Notes: generated by a model from the letters alone, not told the origin. Positions 8,705-19,247 are shown, numbered from the stretch's first letter. The stretch: DNA of 36,302 bases from an uncultured Elstera sp. (GCA_903931835.1 CAIZEE010000514.1:1-36302), one strand, 5' to 3'. Numbers and translations: made by a program.

Positions 8705-9604
8705 CTAAAACCCCGTCTGCAAGGACAGATAGAAACCGTGCTGGTCCTCGACCGTGGCAATAGTGCCGGCATCGACATAGGCCAAGGTCAGCGACGCGTT
8801 CTTGGTCAGGAAATACGCGATAAAGGCATCCTTCCACGCATTTTGTTCCGAGAATGACAGGTTGGATGGCATGGTCCGATATTCGGCGCCAATCGCCAGA
8901 TGGCGGGTGACCAGATAGGCGGCCGATGCGGCCACCTCCGTACTGTAGGCATCACCCTTATTGCCGCCGAATCCCAGGATGCCGAGCTGATTTTCCCTGG
9001 TCTCCATCAGGGTGACATCGACCAGCAGGCTTTCGCTCAGAAACAGCTTGGTAGCAGCGGCGTAGAAATCGACGCCGTGATCGTTCCGGGCGCCGATGGC
9101 AGTCAGGATATTGCCCTGGTCGGTCTGCTTGTACTCAAGTCCAAGGGCCAATTGCGGCAGCCAGTCGTCCTGCTCATAGACCGCATCGCCGATCACCCGG
9201 ACCTTGGCGCCGAACACATCCTCGTGAAAGGTGAAATCCCGGCCAAGTCCCAATCTGGCGCCAGTATCCCCCGTCTGGAACCACAGCCTGGCATAGGAAA
9301 GCTCGACCCGGTCGAACAGCCCAACGGCGAAGCCGCCGGACTGAACATCGAAATCCGGCAGGCTGACATAGGTATAATGCGCATTAGCGCCTATCGCATC
9401 GCGGGTCTCGTAGCCGGTGATCAAAGCCCAGGGCGTGATACCGCCGCCACCCTCCCCCTCAATCGCCGTCACGCCAGCGGTCGCCAGCAGTTTGCCGCTG
9501 TCAAAAAGATCAGCATCGGCTGCATAAGCTGCCGCCTGCGAAAGAACTACTATGATACCGACGAAAGTCTCAAAAAGACGCAAACAGTGCCGCATTATCC
9601 CCAA
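8705..9604 (-). CDS. DUF3034-like outer-membrane beta-barrel protein
   Basis: Signal peptide; GKLLATAGVTAIEGEGGGGITPWALITGYETRD; alternating amphipathic beta-strands; C-terminal aromatic Phe (LSLQTGF). Confidence 0.75.
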   Translation of the reverse strand: MGIMRHCLRLFETFVGIIVVLSQAAAYAADADLFDSGKLLATAGVTAIEGEGGGGITPWALITGYETRDAIGANAHYTYVSLPDFDVQSGGFAVGLFDRVELSYARLWFQTGDTGARLGLGRDFTFHEDVFGAKVRVIGDAVYEQDDWLPQLALGLEYKQTDQGNILTAIGARNDHGVDFYAAATKLFLSESLLVDVTLMETRENQLGILGFGGNKGDAYSTEVAASAAYLVTRHLAIGAEYRTMPSNLSFSEQNAWKDAFIAYFLTKNASLTLAYVDAGTIATVEDQHGFYLSLQTGF

Positions 9605-9679
9605 ACGCCCAGTCGCTGACGCTGGACTTTAAGTAGCGCGGAACAGGTTATCGTCCACTTAAGACACGATGAGAAATAT

Positions 9680-11233
9680 TTAGGCTGCCGTCTCGCCGAT
9701 TGCGACCTCCGCCTCGGCGATTTCACGTTGGCGTTTGGCAATCATGTCGCCGATCGGCGGGCCCTGGAAGCGATGCCGTTCGAAGACGACCCAGATGATC
9801 GCGGCAATCACCAGATAGGCCAGCAGGATCCACGCCGCCTTATCGTTGGGCGGCTGAATGCCGACATAGACGATCAGGGCCGCACCGAGCAGGACAAGCA
9901 CCGCAATCGGCCGGAACCAGATGCCGAGATCCCACGGCCCCATCTTGGTCCAACTACGCTTATAGGCAAACAGGCCAAGCCCGATCGGCAGCGCATAAGA
10001 CAGGAAGATCGAGATCACCGTGGCCGACACGATGGTCGTATAAGCCGAGGTATAGAGCGTGCAGATGATCGCCGCGATCGCTGCCGTCCAGATCGCCGCC
10101 ACCGGTGAACGGTGACTCTTGCTGACATGTTTCAGGCTGCTCGAGAAGGGCAAGCCATTATCGCGGGCAAACGCGAAGATCATGCGGGAGGCCGACGTCG
10201 TGGTCGCAAGGCCGCAGATGAACTGCGCCACCAGGATACAGAAATAGAGCGCCAGGCCGAGCTTGTGCGGCAGCACCGTATCGATCATCCAGAAGAAGAC
10301 ATTGCCGCCTTGCTGAGCCGCATCGTCCATGTTGGGGAGCGCGATGATGATGGCGCACAGCATGATCCAGCCCGATACGCCACCGCCAACCACCGCGTTC
10401 ACCATCGATTTCGGCACAGACAAGCTGGCGTTGCGCGTTTCCTCCGAGGTGTGGGCCGAGGCGTCATAGCCGGTGATGGTATAGAGCGGCAGAAGCAGCC
10501 CTAGCCCCATCAGGTAGAGCAGCGAGTCGGATTTCGGCCAGACGGCGCCATCACCCTCCGGCAGACCTGAGTAATTTGCAAAGGTCCAGAGCCGGGAAAA
10601 CTCCCAATGCGGCGCATAGACTATGCAGGAGATCGTCAGTACGGCCGCCGTGATCATGATGAGGTAACCGGCGAAATCCGTCAGCTTCGCGGTTAGCCCG
10701 ATGCCGACATGATTGATGATCGCCTGCGCGATGGTGATCACCGCCACGAAGACGGCCTGTTCGTAATAGAACGTCCAGCTATTCTGATCGGGATCGACGC
10801 CGACGGCTTCGCCAAACGAGCCGACAAAGAACACCCAGACGCCGACATTGACGGCGGCCAGCACGGTGATCAGCCCGATCAGATTGAGCCACGCCGTCAC
10901 CCAGCCCGTGAAGCGGTTACCGAGGATCGAACCCCAATGATACAGCCCGCCGGAGGTTGGGTAAGCGGACGCGATCTGTCCCATACCAAGCGCGAAGGTT
11001 GCGGATATCAACGCACCGATAATCCAGCCAATGCCGATCCCGGCACCGCCGATGCCGCTCGTCACCTGGGAGATATTGTCGACGCCACCGGCGATGATGC
11101 AGATGATCGAGAACGAGATGGCGAAATTGGAGAAGGCGCCCATACGCCGTTCCAATTCCTGCGCGTAGCCCATGCTGTGCAAAACCTGCAGGTCCTGCTT
11201 GTGCTCTTCCTCGCTGTAAGCCTGATGGTCCAT
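9680..11233 (-). CDS. APC-family amino-acid permease (GABA/amino-acid permease-like)
   Basis: 517 aa with about 12 TM helices; ELERRMGAFSNFAISFSIICIIAGG start is typical of this permease family. Confidence 0.85.
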   Translation of the reverse strand: MDHQAYSEEEHKQDLQVLHSMGYAQELERRMGAFSNFAISFSIICIIAGGVDNISQVTSGIGGAGIGIGWIIGALISATFALGMGQIASAYPTSGGLYHWGSILGNRFTGWVTAWLNLIGLITVLAAVNVGVWVFFVGSFGEAVGVDPDQNSWTFYYEQAVFVAVITIAQAIINHVGIGLTAKLTDFAGYLIMITAAVLTISCIVYAPHWEFSRLWTFANYSGLPEGDGAVWPKSDSLLYLMGLGLLLPLYTITGYDASAHTSEETRNASLSVPKSMVNAVVGGGVSGWIMLCAIIIALPNMDDAAQQGGNVFFWMIDTVLPHKLGLALYFCILVAQFICGLATTTSASRMIFAFARDNGLPFSSSLKHVSKSHRSPVAAIWTAAIAAIICTLYTSAYTTIVSATVISIFLSYALPIGLGLFAYKRSWTKMGPWDLGIWFRPIAVLVLLGAALIVYVGIQPPNDKAAWILLAYLVIAAIIWVVFERHRFQGPPIGDMIAKRQREIAEAEVAIGETAA

Positions 11234-11326
11234 GCCCCACTATCCCCGCTATCGATCCGCCGCTCCCGATAGTAGGAAAAGAAGCAACAACTGCGCCAGC
11301 ACCGAACGTCAGGCGACCTTAGAATC

Positions 11327-11923
11327 TCAACCGTGCAGCGAGAAGATCGCCTGTTCGCCCAGCAGATTGGCGATGCGCCCGACACGCCCCTGCGACCAGG
11401 AGCGCCCCTTAGGATCGAGAGTAAGGAACCGCTCGACCGTGATATCCAAACTATGCGCCAGCGCGATGAAGTCGGTGATGGTGCAAAGATGGATATTGGG
11501 TGTGTCGTACCAGTCATAGCTGAGCGTACCCGTCCGTGGCATCCGTCCCGTGGCCAGCAATTGCAGCCGCACCCGCCAATGCCCGAAATTCGGGAAGGAC
11601 ACGATCGCGTGCTGACCGATGCGCACCAATTCGCGCAATACCTGTTTGGGATTGCGCGTCGCCTGCAGGGTTTGGCTCAAGATGACATAATCGAAGGCGG
11701 CGCTCGGATAGAAGCTGAGATCGGTATCGGCATCGCCCTGGATGACCGACATGCCATTGCTGACACAGGCATTCACGCCAGCCTGGCTCAGCTCCACGCC
11801 ACGCCCGTCGACACGCTTGGTTTCCGCCAGATAGGCCAACAATGCGCCATCGCCACAGCCGACATCGAGCACGCGGCTGCCAGGCTCGACCATGTCGGCG
11901 ATCAACCGTAAATCGGCCCGCAT
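11327..11923 (-). CDS. metW: methionine biosynthesis protein MetW
   Basis: MRADLRLIADMVEPGSRVLDVGCGDGALLAYL..KRVDGRGVELSQAGVNACVSNGMSVIQGDAD; directly downstream of metX. Confidence 0.92.
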   Translation of the reverse strand: MRADLRLIADMVEPGSRVLDVGCGDGALLAYLAETKRVDGRGVELSQAGVNACVSNGMSVIQGDADTDLSFYPSAAFDYVILSQTLQATRNPKQVLRELVRIGQHAIVSFPNFGHWRVRLQLLATGRMPRTGTLSYDWYDTPNIHLCTITDFIALAHSLDITVERFLTLDPKGRSWSQGRVGRIANLLGEQAIFSLHG

Positions 11924-11928
11924 GATAT

Positions 11929-13101
11929 CTACCGCCGCCCCAATCCGCGCAGCTCAGCGCTGCCGCTTAAGAATCCGTCCAACACCTGATGAAATTCCGG
12001 CTCGTCGAGCAGGAAAGCGTCATGGCCGCGATCGGTCGGGATTTCGACGAAGCTGACATTGGCCGCGACTGAATTCAGCGCGCGCACCAGAACGCGGCTT
12101 TCGGCTGTCGGGAACAGCCAGTCGGAACTGAAAGAGACGACGCAGAACCGCGTCGGCGTGCGCGCGAAGGCATCGGCTAACTGCCCGCCATGCTCCGCCG
12201 CCAGATCGAAATAGTCCATTGCGCGGGTGATGTAGAGATAGGAATTGGCATCGAACCGGTCGACAAAGCTCGACCCCTGATGGCGCAGATAGCTTTCAAC
12301 CTGGAAATCCGCCTCAAAGCCATAGGAAAGCTGCTCGCGCGCCTGTAGAGACCGGCCGAATTTCCGGTGCAAGGCCGGTTCCGACAAATAAGTGATATGG
12401 GCCGCCATACGCGCGACCGCGAGACCGCGATGAGGGCGCTTGCCGGCGATCTGATAGGCGCCGCCGCACCAATCGGGATCGGCTCGGATGGCCTGACGCC
12501 CGACCTCATGAAACGCGATGTTCTGGGCCGAATGCCGCGCGGCCGTCGCGATCGGCACGGCAGCGAAGACGCGGGTCGGATACCGCGCCGCCCATTCCAA
12601 CACCTGCATGCCACCCATCGAGCCGCCGATCACGGCGAAAAGCTGGTCGATGCCCAGATGATCGATCAACTGCGCCTGCGCACGGACCATATCGGCGATG
12701 GTGATGACCGGAAAATTAGTACCGAACGGTTCGCCCGTCGCCGGGTTCACGTCGCTTGGGCCGGTGGTACCCATGCAGCCGCCCAGCACATTGCTGCAGA
12801 TCACGAAATAGCGGTCGGTATCGAGCACCTTGCCAGGCCCGATCAAGATATCCCACCAGCCGGGCTTACCGGTGACGGGGTGGGGTTCTGCCACATACTG
12901 ATCGCCGGTCAGCGCATGACAGACGAGAATCGCGTTGGAGCGATCGGCGTTCAGTTGGCCGTAAGTCGTATAGGCGAGCGTGTAGGGGGCGAGCGACAGC
13001 CCGCAATCGAGCGCGAGACCCTGCGTCGAGACGAATTGATGACCGGGCAGACCGGTCACGCCGTCGCCGGCGGGATTCAATAAGGATGCTTGATCGATCA
13101 T
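11929..13101 (-). CDS. metX: homoserine O-acetyltransferase (alpha/beta hydrolase)
   Basis: [23 protein letters not shown] nucleophile elbow, SSDWLFP and GHDAFLLD catalytic motifs. Confidence 0.92.
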   Translation of the reverse strand: MIDQASLLNPAGDGVTGLPGHQFVSTQGLALDCGLSLAPYTLAYTTYGQLNADRSNAILVCHALTGDQYVAEPHPVTGKPGWWDILIGPGKVLDTDRYFVICSNVLGGCMGTTGPSDVNPATGEPFGTNFPVITIADMVRAQAQLIDHLGIDQLFAVIGGSMGGMQVLEWAARYPTRVFAAVPIATAARHSAQNIAFHEVGRQAIRADPDWCGGAYQIAGKRPHRGLAVARMAAHITYLSEPALHRKFGRSLQAREQLSYGFEADFQVESYLRHQGSSFVDRFDANSYLYITRAMDYFDLAAEHGGQLADAFARTPTRFCVVSFSSDWLFPTAESRVLVRALNSVAANVSFVEIPTDRGHDAFLLDEPEFHQVLDGFLSGSAELRGLGRR

Positions 13102-13234
13102 GGGCGGTTACCACTCCCGTACAGTACCGGAACCGAGGCTGGGGAAAGTCGTCTTCCCTCCCCCTGCTGTCAATCTTTATCTCGCGGCAAAGAACGCAAC
13201 GGCTATTTACAGGCGCGGCATCGGCGGAATACCT

Positions 13235-13271
13235 GGGTCTGATCGGTTCAATTGAACCGTGAATCAGACCC
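13235..13271. repeat. 37-bp hairpin palindrome
   Basis: GGGTCTGAT-CGGTTCAATTGAACCG-TGA-ATCAGACCC: outer 9-bp arms plus inner perfect 16-bp palindrome with a 3-nt bulge. Confidence 0.85.
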
Positions 13272-13284
13272 TAACCATATGAAG

Positions 13285-13336
13285 TAGAGTGAGATTCACG
13301 TTTTAGGTTGATTCAACCTAAAACGATCGCACTCTA
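13285..13336. repeat. nested inverted repeat
   Basis: TAGAGTG (13285-13291) / CACTCTA (13330-13336) enclosing CGTTTTAGGTT-GATTC-AACCTAAAACG (13299-13325). Confidence 0.85.
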
Positions 13337-13361
13337 TGCCCCGATAGGGGAATGAGCAGCG

Positions 13362-14162
13362 ATGACGACGCAAAATCTGAAATTGGCGGAAATCCGGCAG
13401 GCGCTGGACGAGATCGACGGGCGAATCCATGAGCTGTTGATCGAGCGCAGCCGCTTTGCCCCTGCCGTTGTCGCGGCCAAGCAGGGTGGGCCGTATTGGA
13501 GGCCGGCGCGCGAGGCGCAGATGCTAAGGCGGCGCCAGGCAGCCCATCACGGCGATTTCCCGGTGCGCTCTCTCCTGCGCATTTGGAACGAAATCATCGC
13601 CGGCATGGTCCGCATCGAATCCAATTTCCGGGTGGCGCTGGCCAGCATCGTCCCCGATCTCGACCTGACGATTCGCGATTATTTCGGCCTCAGCGTGCCG
13701 GTTACGCGCTATGCGGAGGCACGTGCGGCACTGGCCGAGGCACGCGCCACCAGCGACATCGTCGCCATCCTGCCCTGGCCGGCAGCCGAGGACCCCAATC
13801 CCTGGTGGCCGCAATTGCTGGAGAAATCGAAACGTGGAGCGGCGCCCCTCGCGCTGCAGTTCCGCCTGCCCTTCGTCGGCCATCATACCGCACCGGCGGC
13901 GCTGGTTTCCTGCATCCCGTCAGAGCCAAGTGGACTCGACCGATCGTGGCTGGTCGTTGACAAGGAAGCGCCGCTTGGTGACTTCGGCACCGATTTGGTC
14001 GATCTTGGTTGTCACGAAGGCTGGCGCCTGATCGATGTGCCGGGCTTTATCGCACCCGGCGCTTTACAGGCTGGCGAGGGGAGCCCGACAGCGCTACAAG
14101 GCGTCTCGCGTTCCGGGTTCTGCATCGGCGCCTATGCCGCACCGATCGATCTCGCCCTTTAG
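13362..14162 (+). CDS. chorismate mutase (type II) with about 170-aa uncharacterised C-terminal domain
   Basis: LAEIRQALDEIDGRIHELLIERSRFAPAVVAAKQGG..RPAREAQMLRRR..LLRIWNEIIAGMVRIE is an AroQ-type CM domain. The next genes are hisC and tyrA. Confidence 0.82.
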   Translation: MTTQNLKLAEIRQALDEIDGRIHELLIERSRFAPAVVAAKQGGPYWRPAREAQMLRRRQAAHHGDFPVRSLLRIWNEIIAGMVRIESNFRVALASIVPDLDLTIRDYFGLSVPVTRYAEARAALAEARATSDIVAILPWPAAEDPNPWWPQLLEKSKRGAAPLALQFRLPFVGHHTAPAALVSCIPSEPSGLDRSWLVVDKEAPLGDFGTDLVDLGCHEGWRLIDVPGFIAPGALQAGEGSPTALQGVSRSGFCIGAYAAPIDLAL

Positions 14163-14185
14163 CTACCAGTTTTAAGGACTAGGCC

Positions 14186-15274
14186 TTGCCCGCTCCCACT
14201 CCGCGTCCCGGTATTCTCGACATCGCCCCGTATATCGGCGGCGAGTCCAAAATCCCCGGCCGTGATAAAGTCATCAAGCTCGCCTCCAACGAGAGCGCGA
14301 TCGGCCCGAGCCCCGCAGCGATGGCGGCCTATTCAGCACTGGCTGGCGAACTGCACCGTTATCCCGATGGCGGGGCGACAGCGTTGCGCCAGGCGCTCGC
14401 TTTGCGCCACGGCATCGATCCCGACCGCATCGTCTGTGGCAATGGCTCCGATGAGCTGATCCAGCTTCTGGTCCGCGCCTATGCCGGTCCGGGCGATGAG
14501 CTGGTCTATAGCGCGCATGGCTTCCTAGTCTACGCGCTCGCAGCCAAAGCCTGCGGCGTGACACCGGTTGCAGCGCCCGAACGCAACCGGCGCAGTGATG
14601 TCGACGCACTGCTTGCCGCCGTCACGCCGCGCACTCGGGCAGTGTTCATTGCGAACCCGAACAACCCGACCGGCACCTACCTGCCAGCTGACGAGATTGC
14701 CAGGCTGCATGCGGGATTGCCGGCCGGCGTCCTGCTGGTGATCGACGCCGCTTATGCCGAGTTTGTCGGGCATAACGACTACACAGCGGGCGCCGAGTTG
14801 GTCACGCGGTTCGACAATGTCGTGATGCTGCGCACCTTCTCGAAGCTATATGGCCTGGGCGGCCTTCGTCTCGGCTGGGCCTATTGCTCGCCCGATGTGG
14901 CCGACGTGCTGGGTCGCGTGCGCGGACCGTTCAATATTAACGCGGCAGCACTGGCAGCGGGCCTGGCTGCGCTCAACGATGTCCAGTTTGTCGCTGAGGC
15001 GCTGCATCATAATCACGTGTGGCGCGCCTGGTTTACTGACCAGTTAACGGCGCTTGGCCTGGATGTGACCCCGAGTGCCGGTAATTTTGTGCTGGCCCGC
15101 TTCCCGGCCGATCCCGCCCGTAATGCCGACGCCGCCTTCGAGCATCTGAAAGCGAACGGCATCCTTGCCCGCAAGATGCATGCCTATGATCTGGGCGACA
15201 GTTTGCGCATCTCGATTGGGACAGAGGCTGAGCTGAAATCGGTCGTCGCCGCCCTGACAAGCTTCCTTGGTTAA
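14186..15274 (+). CDS. hisC: histidinol-phosphate aminotransferase
   Basis: Class I/II aminotransferase motifs: LASNESAIGPSPAAMAAY, ANPNNPTGTYL, FSKLYGLGGLRLGWAY. TTG start at 14186. Confidence 0.9.
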   Translation: MPAPTPRPGILDIAPYIGGESKIPGRDKVIKLASNESAIGPSPAAMAAYSALAGELHRYPDGGATALRQALALRHGIDPDRIVCGNGSDELIQLLVRAYAGPGDELVYSAHGFLVYALAAKACGVTPVAAPERNRRSDVDALLAAVTPRTRAVFIANPNNPTGTYLPADEIARLHAGLPAGVLLVIDAAYAEFVGHNDYTAGAELVTRFDNVVMLRTFSKLYGLGGLRLGWAYCSPDVADVLGRVRGPFNINAAALAAGLAALNDVQFVAEALHHNHVWRAWFTDQLTALGLDVTPSAGNFVLARFPADPARNADAAFEHLKANGILARKMHAYDLGDSLRISIGTEAELKSVVAALTSFLG

Positions 15275-15278
15275 GCCG

Positions 15279-16157
15279 ATGGAGAAGTTCGGCGATGTCG
15301 TCATCATCGGGATGGGCCTGATCGGCTCGTCGCTGGCCCGCGTCATCCGTCGCGACGGCCTGGCAACGCGGCTGATCGCAGTCGATATGTCGGAGGAGGT
15401 AAGGCGGCAGGCGATCGAACTCGACCTGGCCGATCTCGCCATGGACGATGCGGCTGAAGCCGTTAAAGACGCTGATCTGGTAATCATTGCGACACCGATC
15501 GGCGCTTACGACTCAATCGCAAAAAAGATCGGCCCGGTGCTGCCAGCAAAGACGATCCTGACCGATGTCGGATCGGTCAAACAGGCGGTGTTCGAGGCCG
15601 TTTCGCCGCATCTGAAGCCGGGTGCTAGGTTCATACCGGGCCATCCCATTGCCGGTACCGAGTTTTCCGGACCGGCAGCCGGCAAAGCCGATCTCTTCCA
15701 GGGACGCTGGTTGATCCTGACGCCGCCCGAAGGGGCCGATCCTGCTGCCGTCGAACGGTTGAGCGAGCTGTGGCGTCAGGCGGGTAGCGACATCGCGGTG
15801 ATGGACGCCCAGCATCACGACCGCGTGCTCGCCATCACCTCGCATCTGCCGCATCTCATCGCCTATACGATCGTCGGCACCGCGACTGATCTCGAAGAAC
15901 ACCTGCAGGAAGAGGTCATCAAATACTCGGCCAGCGGCTTTCGCGATTTCACCCGCATCGCCGCATCCGACCCGATCATGTGGCGCGACGTCTTCCTGAA
16001 TAATCAGACGGCTGTGCTGGAGATGCTCGGCCGTCTGCAGGAAGACCTGGCAGGGCTCCAGCGTGCCATCCGTATCGGCGACGGCGCGACGCTGGAAAAC
16101 CATTTCACCCGAACCCGCGCCATTCGCCGCGGCATCATCGCGGCGAAGCAGGCCTAA
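15279..16157 (+). CDS. tyrA: prephenate/arogenate dehydrogenase
   Basis: VVIIGMGLIGSSLARVIRRDG Rossmann motif; GHPIAGTEFSGP; DAQHHDRVLAITSHLPHLIAY. ATG at 15279. Confidence 0.88.
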   Translation: MEKFGDVVIIGMGLIGSSLARVIRRDGLATRLIAVDMSEEVRRQAIELDLADLAMDDAAEAVKDADLVIIATPIGAYDSIAKKIGPVLPAKTILTDVGSVKQAVFEAVSPHLKPGARFIPGHPIAGTEFSGPAAGKADLFQGRWLILTPPEGADPAAVERLSELWRQAGSDIAVMDAQHHDRVLAITSHLPHLIAYTIVGTATDLEEHLQEEVIKYSASGFRDFTRIAASDPIMWRDVFLNNQTAVLEMLGRLQEDLAGLQRAIRIGDGATLENHFTRTRAIRRGIIAAKQA

Positions 16158-16161
16158 CCCG

Positions 16162-19100
16162 TTACTCCGCCGCCGGGGCCGGAACCGGCCCCTCCTTCGG
16201 TGTCAACATCCGGCTGAATTTCGGTCCCATCCAGGCCTGGATGTCATCCACTATCGTGAAGACGACCGGAATGAAGACCAGCGACAGCAGTGTTGAGGAT
16301 GCCAGGCCGCCGATCACAGCAACCGCGATCGGCTGATGGAAATCGGCATCGTTGCCGAAACCAAAGGCGACCGGCAGCATGCCCGCGACCATCGCGATCG
16401 TGGTCATCAGGATCGGCCTCGCACGCTTGGCGCCCGCATCCATCAACGCCTCGAGCCTCGTCATGCCGCGATCGCGCCTTGCCATAATCACGTACTCGAC
16501 CAGCAGGATCGAGTTCTTGGTGACGATGCCCATCAGCATGATGATGCCGATCAGGCTCGGCAGCGAAATCGACATATGAGAGACCCAAAGTGCTGCGATC
16601 GCCCCACCGAGACTAAGCGGCAAGGCCGCCATGATGGTGAAGGGCTGGAAGACATTGCGGAACAACAGGGTCAACACTGCCAGATTGAGCAGGATGCCGG
16701 TGACAAGCGCGATCAAGAAGCCGACGAACAGAATCTGCATCTGCTCGCTATCGCCATAGCTCGGCAATGTCACACCCGCCGGCAGGTTTTTCATCGCCGG
16801 CAACTCGTTGATCACCTTCATGGCGTCGCCGACATCCTTGCCGTGCAGATCGGCCTCGACGGCGACTTTCCGGGAGCGGTCGAACCGGTCGATTTCGGCT
16901 GCCGATGAGCCCATGCCGATCTCCGCCACGGAAGTAAGCGGCAGCAACTGGCCGGTGGTGGTACGAACCCGCAAGTTGGAGATGATGCCGAGCTCATCAC
17001 GCCATTTCTGGTCGATCTGAACGCGGATCGGCACTTGGCGATCGGATAGATCGAACTTGGCCGTATTGGTGTCGATATCGCCGAGCGTCGCGATCTTCGC
17101 CACCTGGGCGATCTCGGCTACCGACACGCCCTGTTCGGCCGCGCGATCGAGGTTGGGCTTGATCAGAATTTCGGGCCGTTGCAACGCAGCCGTCGTATTG
17201 ACGTTGGTGAGGAATGGCAATTGCTGCATCTCGCTGCGCAACCGATCGGCAGCCCCTTCCAGCGACGCTGGGTCATTGGACGTCAGATAGACGCTGATAT
17301 CCTTGTTGCCGGTGACGCTGGTGGTCGAGTTGAAGCCGGCGCGGATACCCGGGATCTGCTTGATCAGCGGCTCCATCCGCGCCTCGAACTTTTTCTGGCT
17401 GACGCGCGTATCGCGGTCGGTCAGGATCGCGAACATGCGGCCTTGCTGAATGCGCGACCGCCTGCCGGCAACCGTCCAGACATGCTCGACTTCCGGCTGC
17501 GCCCGCATCAGATCGCCCAGCCGCTGCATGACGGCGTCGGTATCGGCCAGCGTCTGGCCGGGCGGCAATTCGACGTTCAGCTGGGAGAAGCCGATATCCT
17601 GCGGCGGCAGGAAGCCCGACGGAAGATTGGTCGCAAGACCGACGGCGCCGACGAAGAATATGATCCCCGCGACAATGGTGACAACGCGATGGCGGAGCGA
17701 CCAGCTGAGCAGCCTCAGATAGCGCGGCATCCAGAACGGCTCGTCATGGTCCTTCTGCGTCGGCAGCATTAGATAGGCCGCCATCATCGGCGTGATCAGA
17801 CGCGCGACCAGCAGGGAGAACAGCACGGCGACCGCGACTGTGATGCCGAAGGAGCGAAAATACTGGCCGGCGATACCAGGCATGAAGGAAACCGGCACGA
17901 ACACCGCAACGATCGTCATCGTCGTCGCAATGACGGCGAGACCGATCTCCTCCGCTGCCTCCTGCGAGGCGACATAGGGACGCTTGCCCATACGGATGTG
18001 CCGGACGATGTTTTCGATCTCGACGATCGCATCATCGACGAGGATGCCGACCACCAGAGACAGGGCCAGCATGGTGATGCCATTGAGCGTGAAGCCGCAA
18101 AACTTCATCACAAGGAAAGTCGGAATGGTCGATAGCGGCATCGCCAGCGTCGAGATGAAAGTGGCGCGCCAATCGCGCAGGAAGAGCAAGACGACCAGCA
18201 CCGCCAGGATGGTACCCATCACCAGCGATTCGACCGAGGCCTTGAAGCTTTCCTTGGTGAACTTGACGAAATCGAGCACCAGCTCGAATTTGACGTCCGG
18301 ATAGTCCTTATGGAGCTGCTCAACCGCCTTGGCGACGCCCGCCGCCACCGTCACTTCAGACGATTTCGGCGCACGATAGATCGCAAAGCCGAGGCTCGGC
18401 TGGCCATCAAAGCGTGACAGGGTGCGCAGTTCCGCAGCGCCGTCGACGACCTCGCCCAGATCGCGCAGGCGCACCTTGGTGCCATTTGGCACGGTGATTT
18501 CAGCACCACCCAATTGCTCGACACTGCGTGCGGCGCCCAACGTGCGGATCGATTGCTCGGCGCGCCCGATATTGCTGCGTCCGCCCGGCAAGTCGACATT
18601 GAGGTCGCGCACCTGCTGGTTGACCTCGTCGGCGGTCAATCCCACCGCCATCAGGCGCCGGGGGTCGAGATTGACGCGGATTTCCCGGTTCTGGCCGCCG
18701 AAGCGCTCGATCTGGCCGACACCCGGAACATGGGTCAAGGCGCGAGTGATGTCGTCATCGACCAGCCAGGTCATCTCATCATAGGACCGCTGGGACGAGG
18801 TGACGTTGTAGATCAGGATTTCACCGCCGGACGTATCCTGGCGCACCACCTGGGGCTCATAGATATCCTGCGGCAGTTCGGGCCGGACCCGGCCGACCGC
18901 GTCGCGCACGTCACTGACCGCGCGATCTGTATTATAGCCGATCTTGAATTCGAGCACGGTCAGCGAGGAGCCGTCTGTCACCGTCGAGCTGACATGATCG
19001 AGGCCCTGGAGATTGCCGACCGCATTCTCGATCTTCTTGGTAACCTGGGTCTCAAGCTCGGTCGGTGCTGCACCGGGGCGATTGACCTGGATGGTGACCA

Positions 19101-19239
19101 CTGGGAAATCGATATCCGGGTTGTTGGTCACGTCCATCGTGAAATAGGCGGCAATGCCGGCGAAGACGAGGACCGCGAACAACACGATCGGCGGCATCGG
19201 GTGGCGGATGGCGATGCCGGAGATGTTTCCATTCGACAT
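16162..19239 (-). CDS. RND efflux transporter permease (HAE1/AcrB type)
   Basis: 1025 aa; [68 protein letters not shown]. Confidence 0.92.
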   Translation of the reverse strand: MSNGNISGIAIRHPMPPIVLFAVLVFAGIAAYFTMDVTNNPDIDFPVVTIQVNRPGAAPTELETQVTKKIENAVGNLQGLDHVSSTVTDGSSLTVLEFKIGYNTDRAVSDVRDAVGRVRPELPQDIYEPQVVRQDTSGGEILIYNVTSSQRSYDEMTWLVDDDITRALTHVPGVGQIERFGGQNREIRVNLDPRRLMAVGLTADEVNQQVRDLNVDLPGGRSNIGRAEQSIRTLGAARSVEQLGGAEITVPNGTKVRLRDLGEVVDGAAELRTLSRFDGQPSLGFAIYRAPKSSEVTVAAGVAKAVEQLHKDYPDVKFELVLDFVKFTKESFKASVESLVMGTILAVLVVLLFLRDWRATFISTLAMPLSTIPTFLVMKFCGFTLNGITMLALSLVVGILVDDAIVEIENIVRHIRMGKRPYVASQEAAEEIGLAVIATTMTIVAVFVPVSFMPGIAGQYFRSFGITVAVAVLFSLLVARLITPMMAAYLMLPTQKDHDEPFWMPRYLRLLSWSLRHRVVTIVAGIIFFVGAVGLATNLPSGFLPPQDIGFSQLNVELPPGQTLADTDAVMQRLGDLMRAQPEVEHVWTVAGRRSRIQQGRMFAILTDRDTRVSQKKFEARMEPLIKQIPGIRAGFNSTTSVTGNKDISVYLTSNDPASLEGAADRLRSEMQQLPFLTNVNTTAALQRPEILIKPNLDRAAEQGVSVAEIAQVAKIATLGDIDTNTAKFDLSDRQVPIRVQIDQKWRDELGIISNLRVRTTTGQLLPLTSVAEIGMGSSAAEIDRFDRSRKVAVEADLHGKDVGDAMKVINELPAMKNLPAGVTLPSYGDSEQMQILFVGFLIALVTGILLNLAVLTLLFRNVFQPFTIMAALPLSLGGAIAALWVSHMSISLPSLIGIIMLMGIVTKNSILLVEYVIMARRDRGMTRLEALMDAGAKRARPILMTTIAMVAGMLPVAFGFGNDADFHQPIAVAVIGGLASSTLLSLVFIPVVFTIVDDIQAWMGPKFSRMLTPKEGPVPAPAAE

Positions 19240-19247
19240 GATCGACC

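Noticed and set aside
9624-9665. GGACTTTAAGT ... GTCCACTTAAG partial repeats upstream of the DUF3034-like gene, considered as a CRP/FNR-type operator
   Set aside because: Does not match TGTGA-N6-TCACA or TTGAT-N4-ATCAA; arms imperfect and spacing irregular.
11249-11272. CTATCG / CGATAG inverted repeat upstream of the APC permease gene
   Set aside because: Only 6-bp arms with a 12-nt loop; plausible by chance and with no supporting context.
13102-13234. Possible SAM-II riboswitch upstream of metX (expected in some alphaproteobacteria)
   Set aside because: The reverse complement lacks a recognisable SAM-II core (GCTAAA-type pseudoknot arm) by eye; a covariance-model search would be needed to exclude it.
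16336-17772. Several plus-strand ORFs inside the RND permease gene
   Set aside because: Charged, non-globular antisense reading frames; the minus-strand RND protein is unambiguous.
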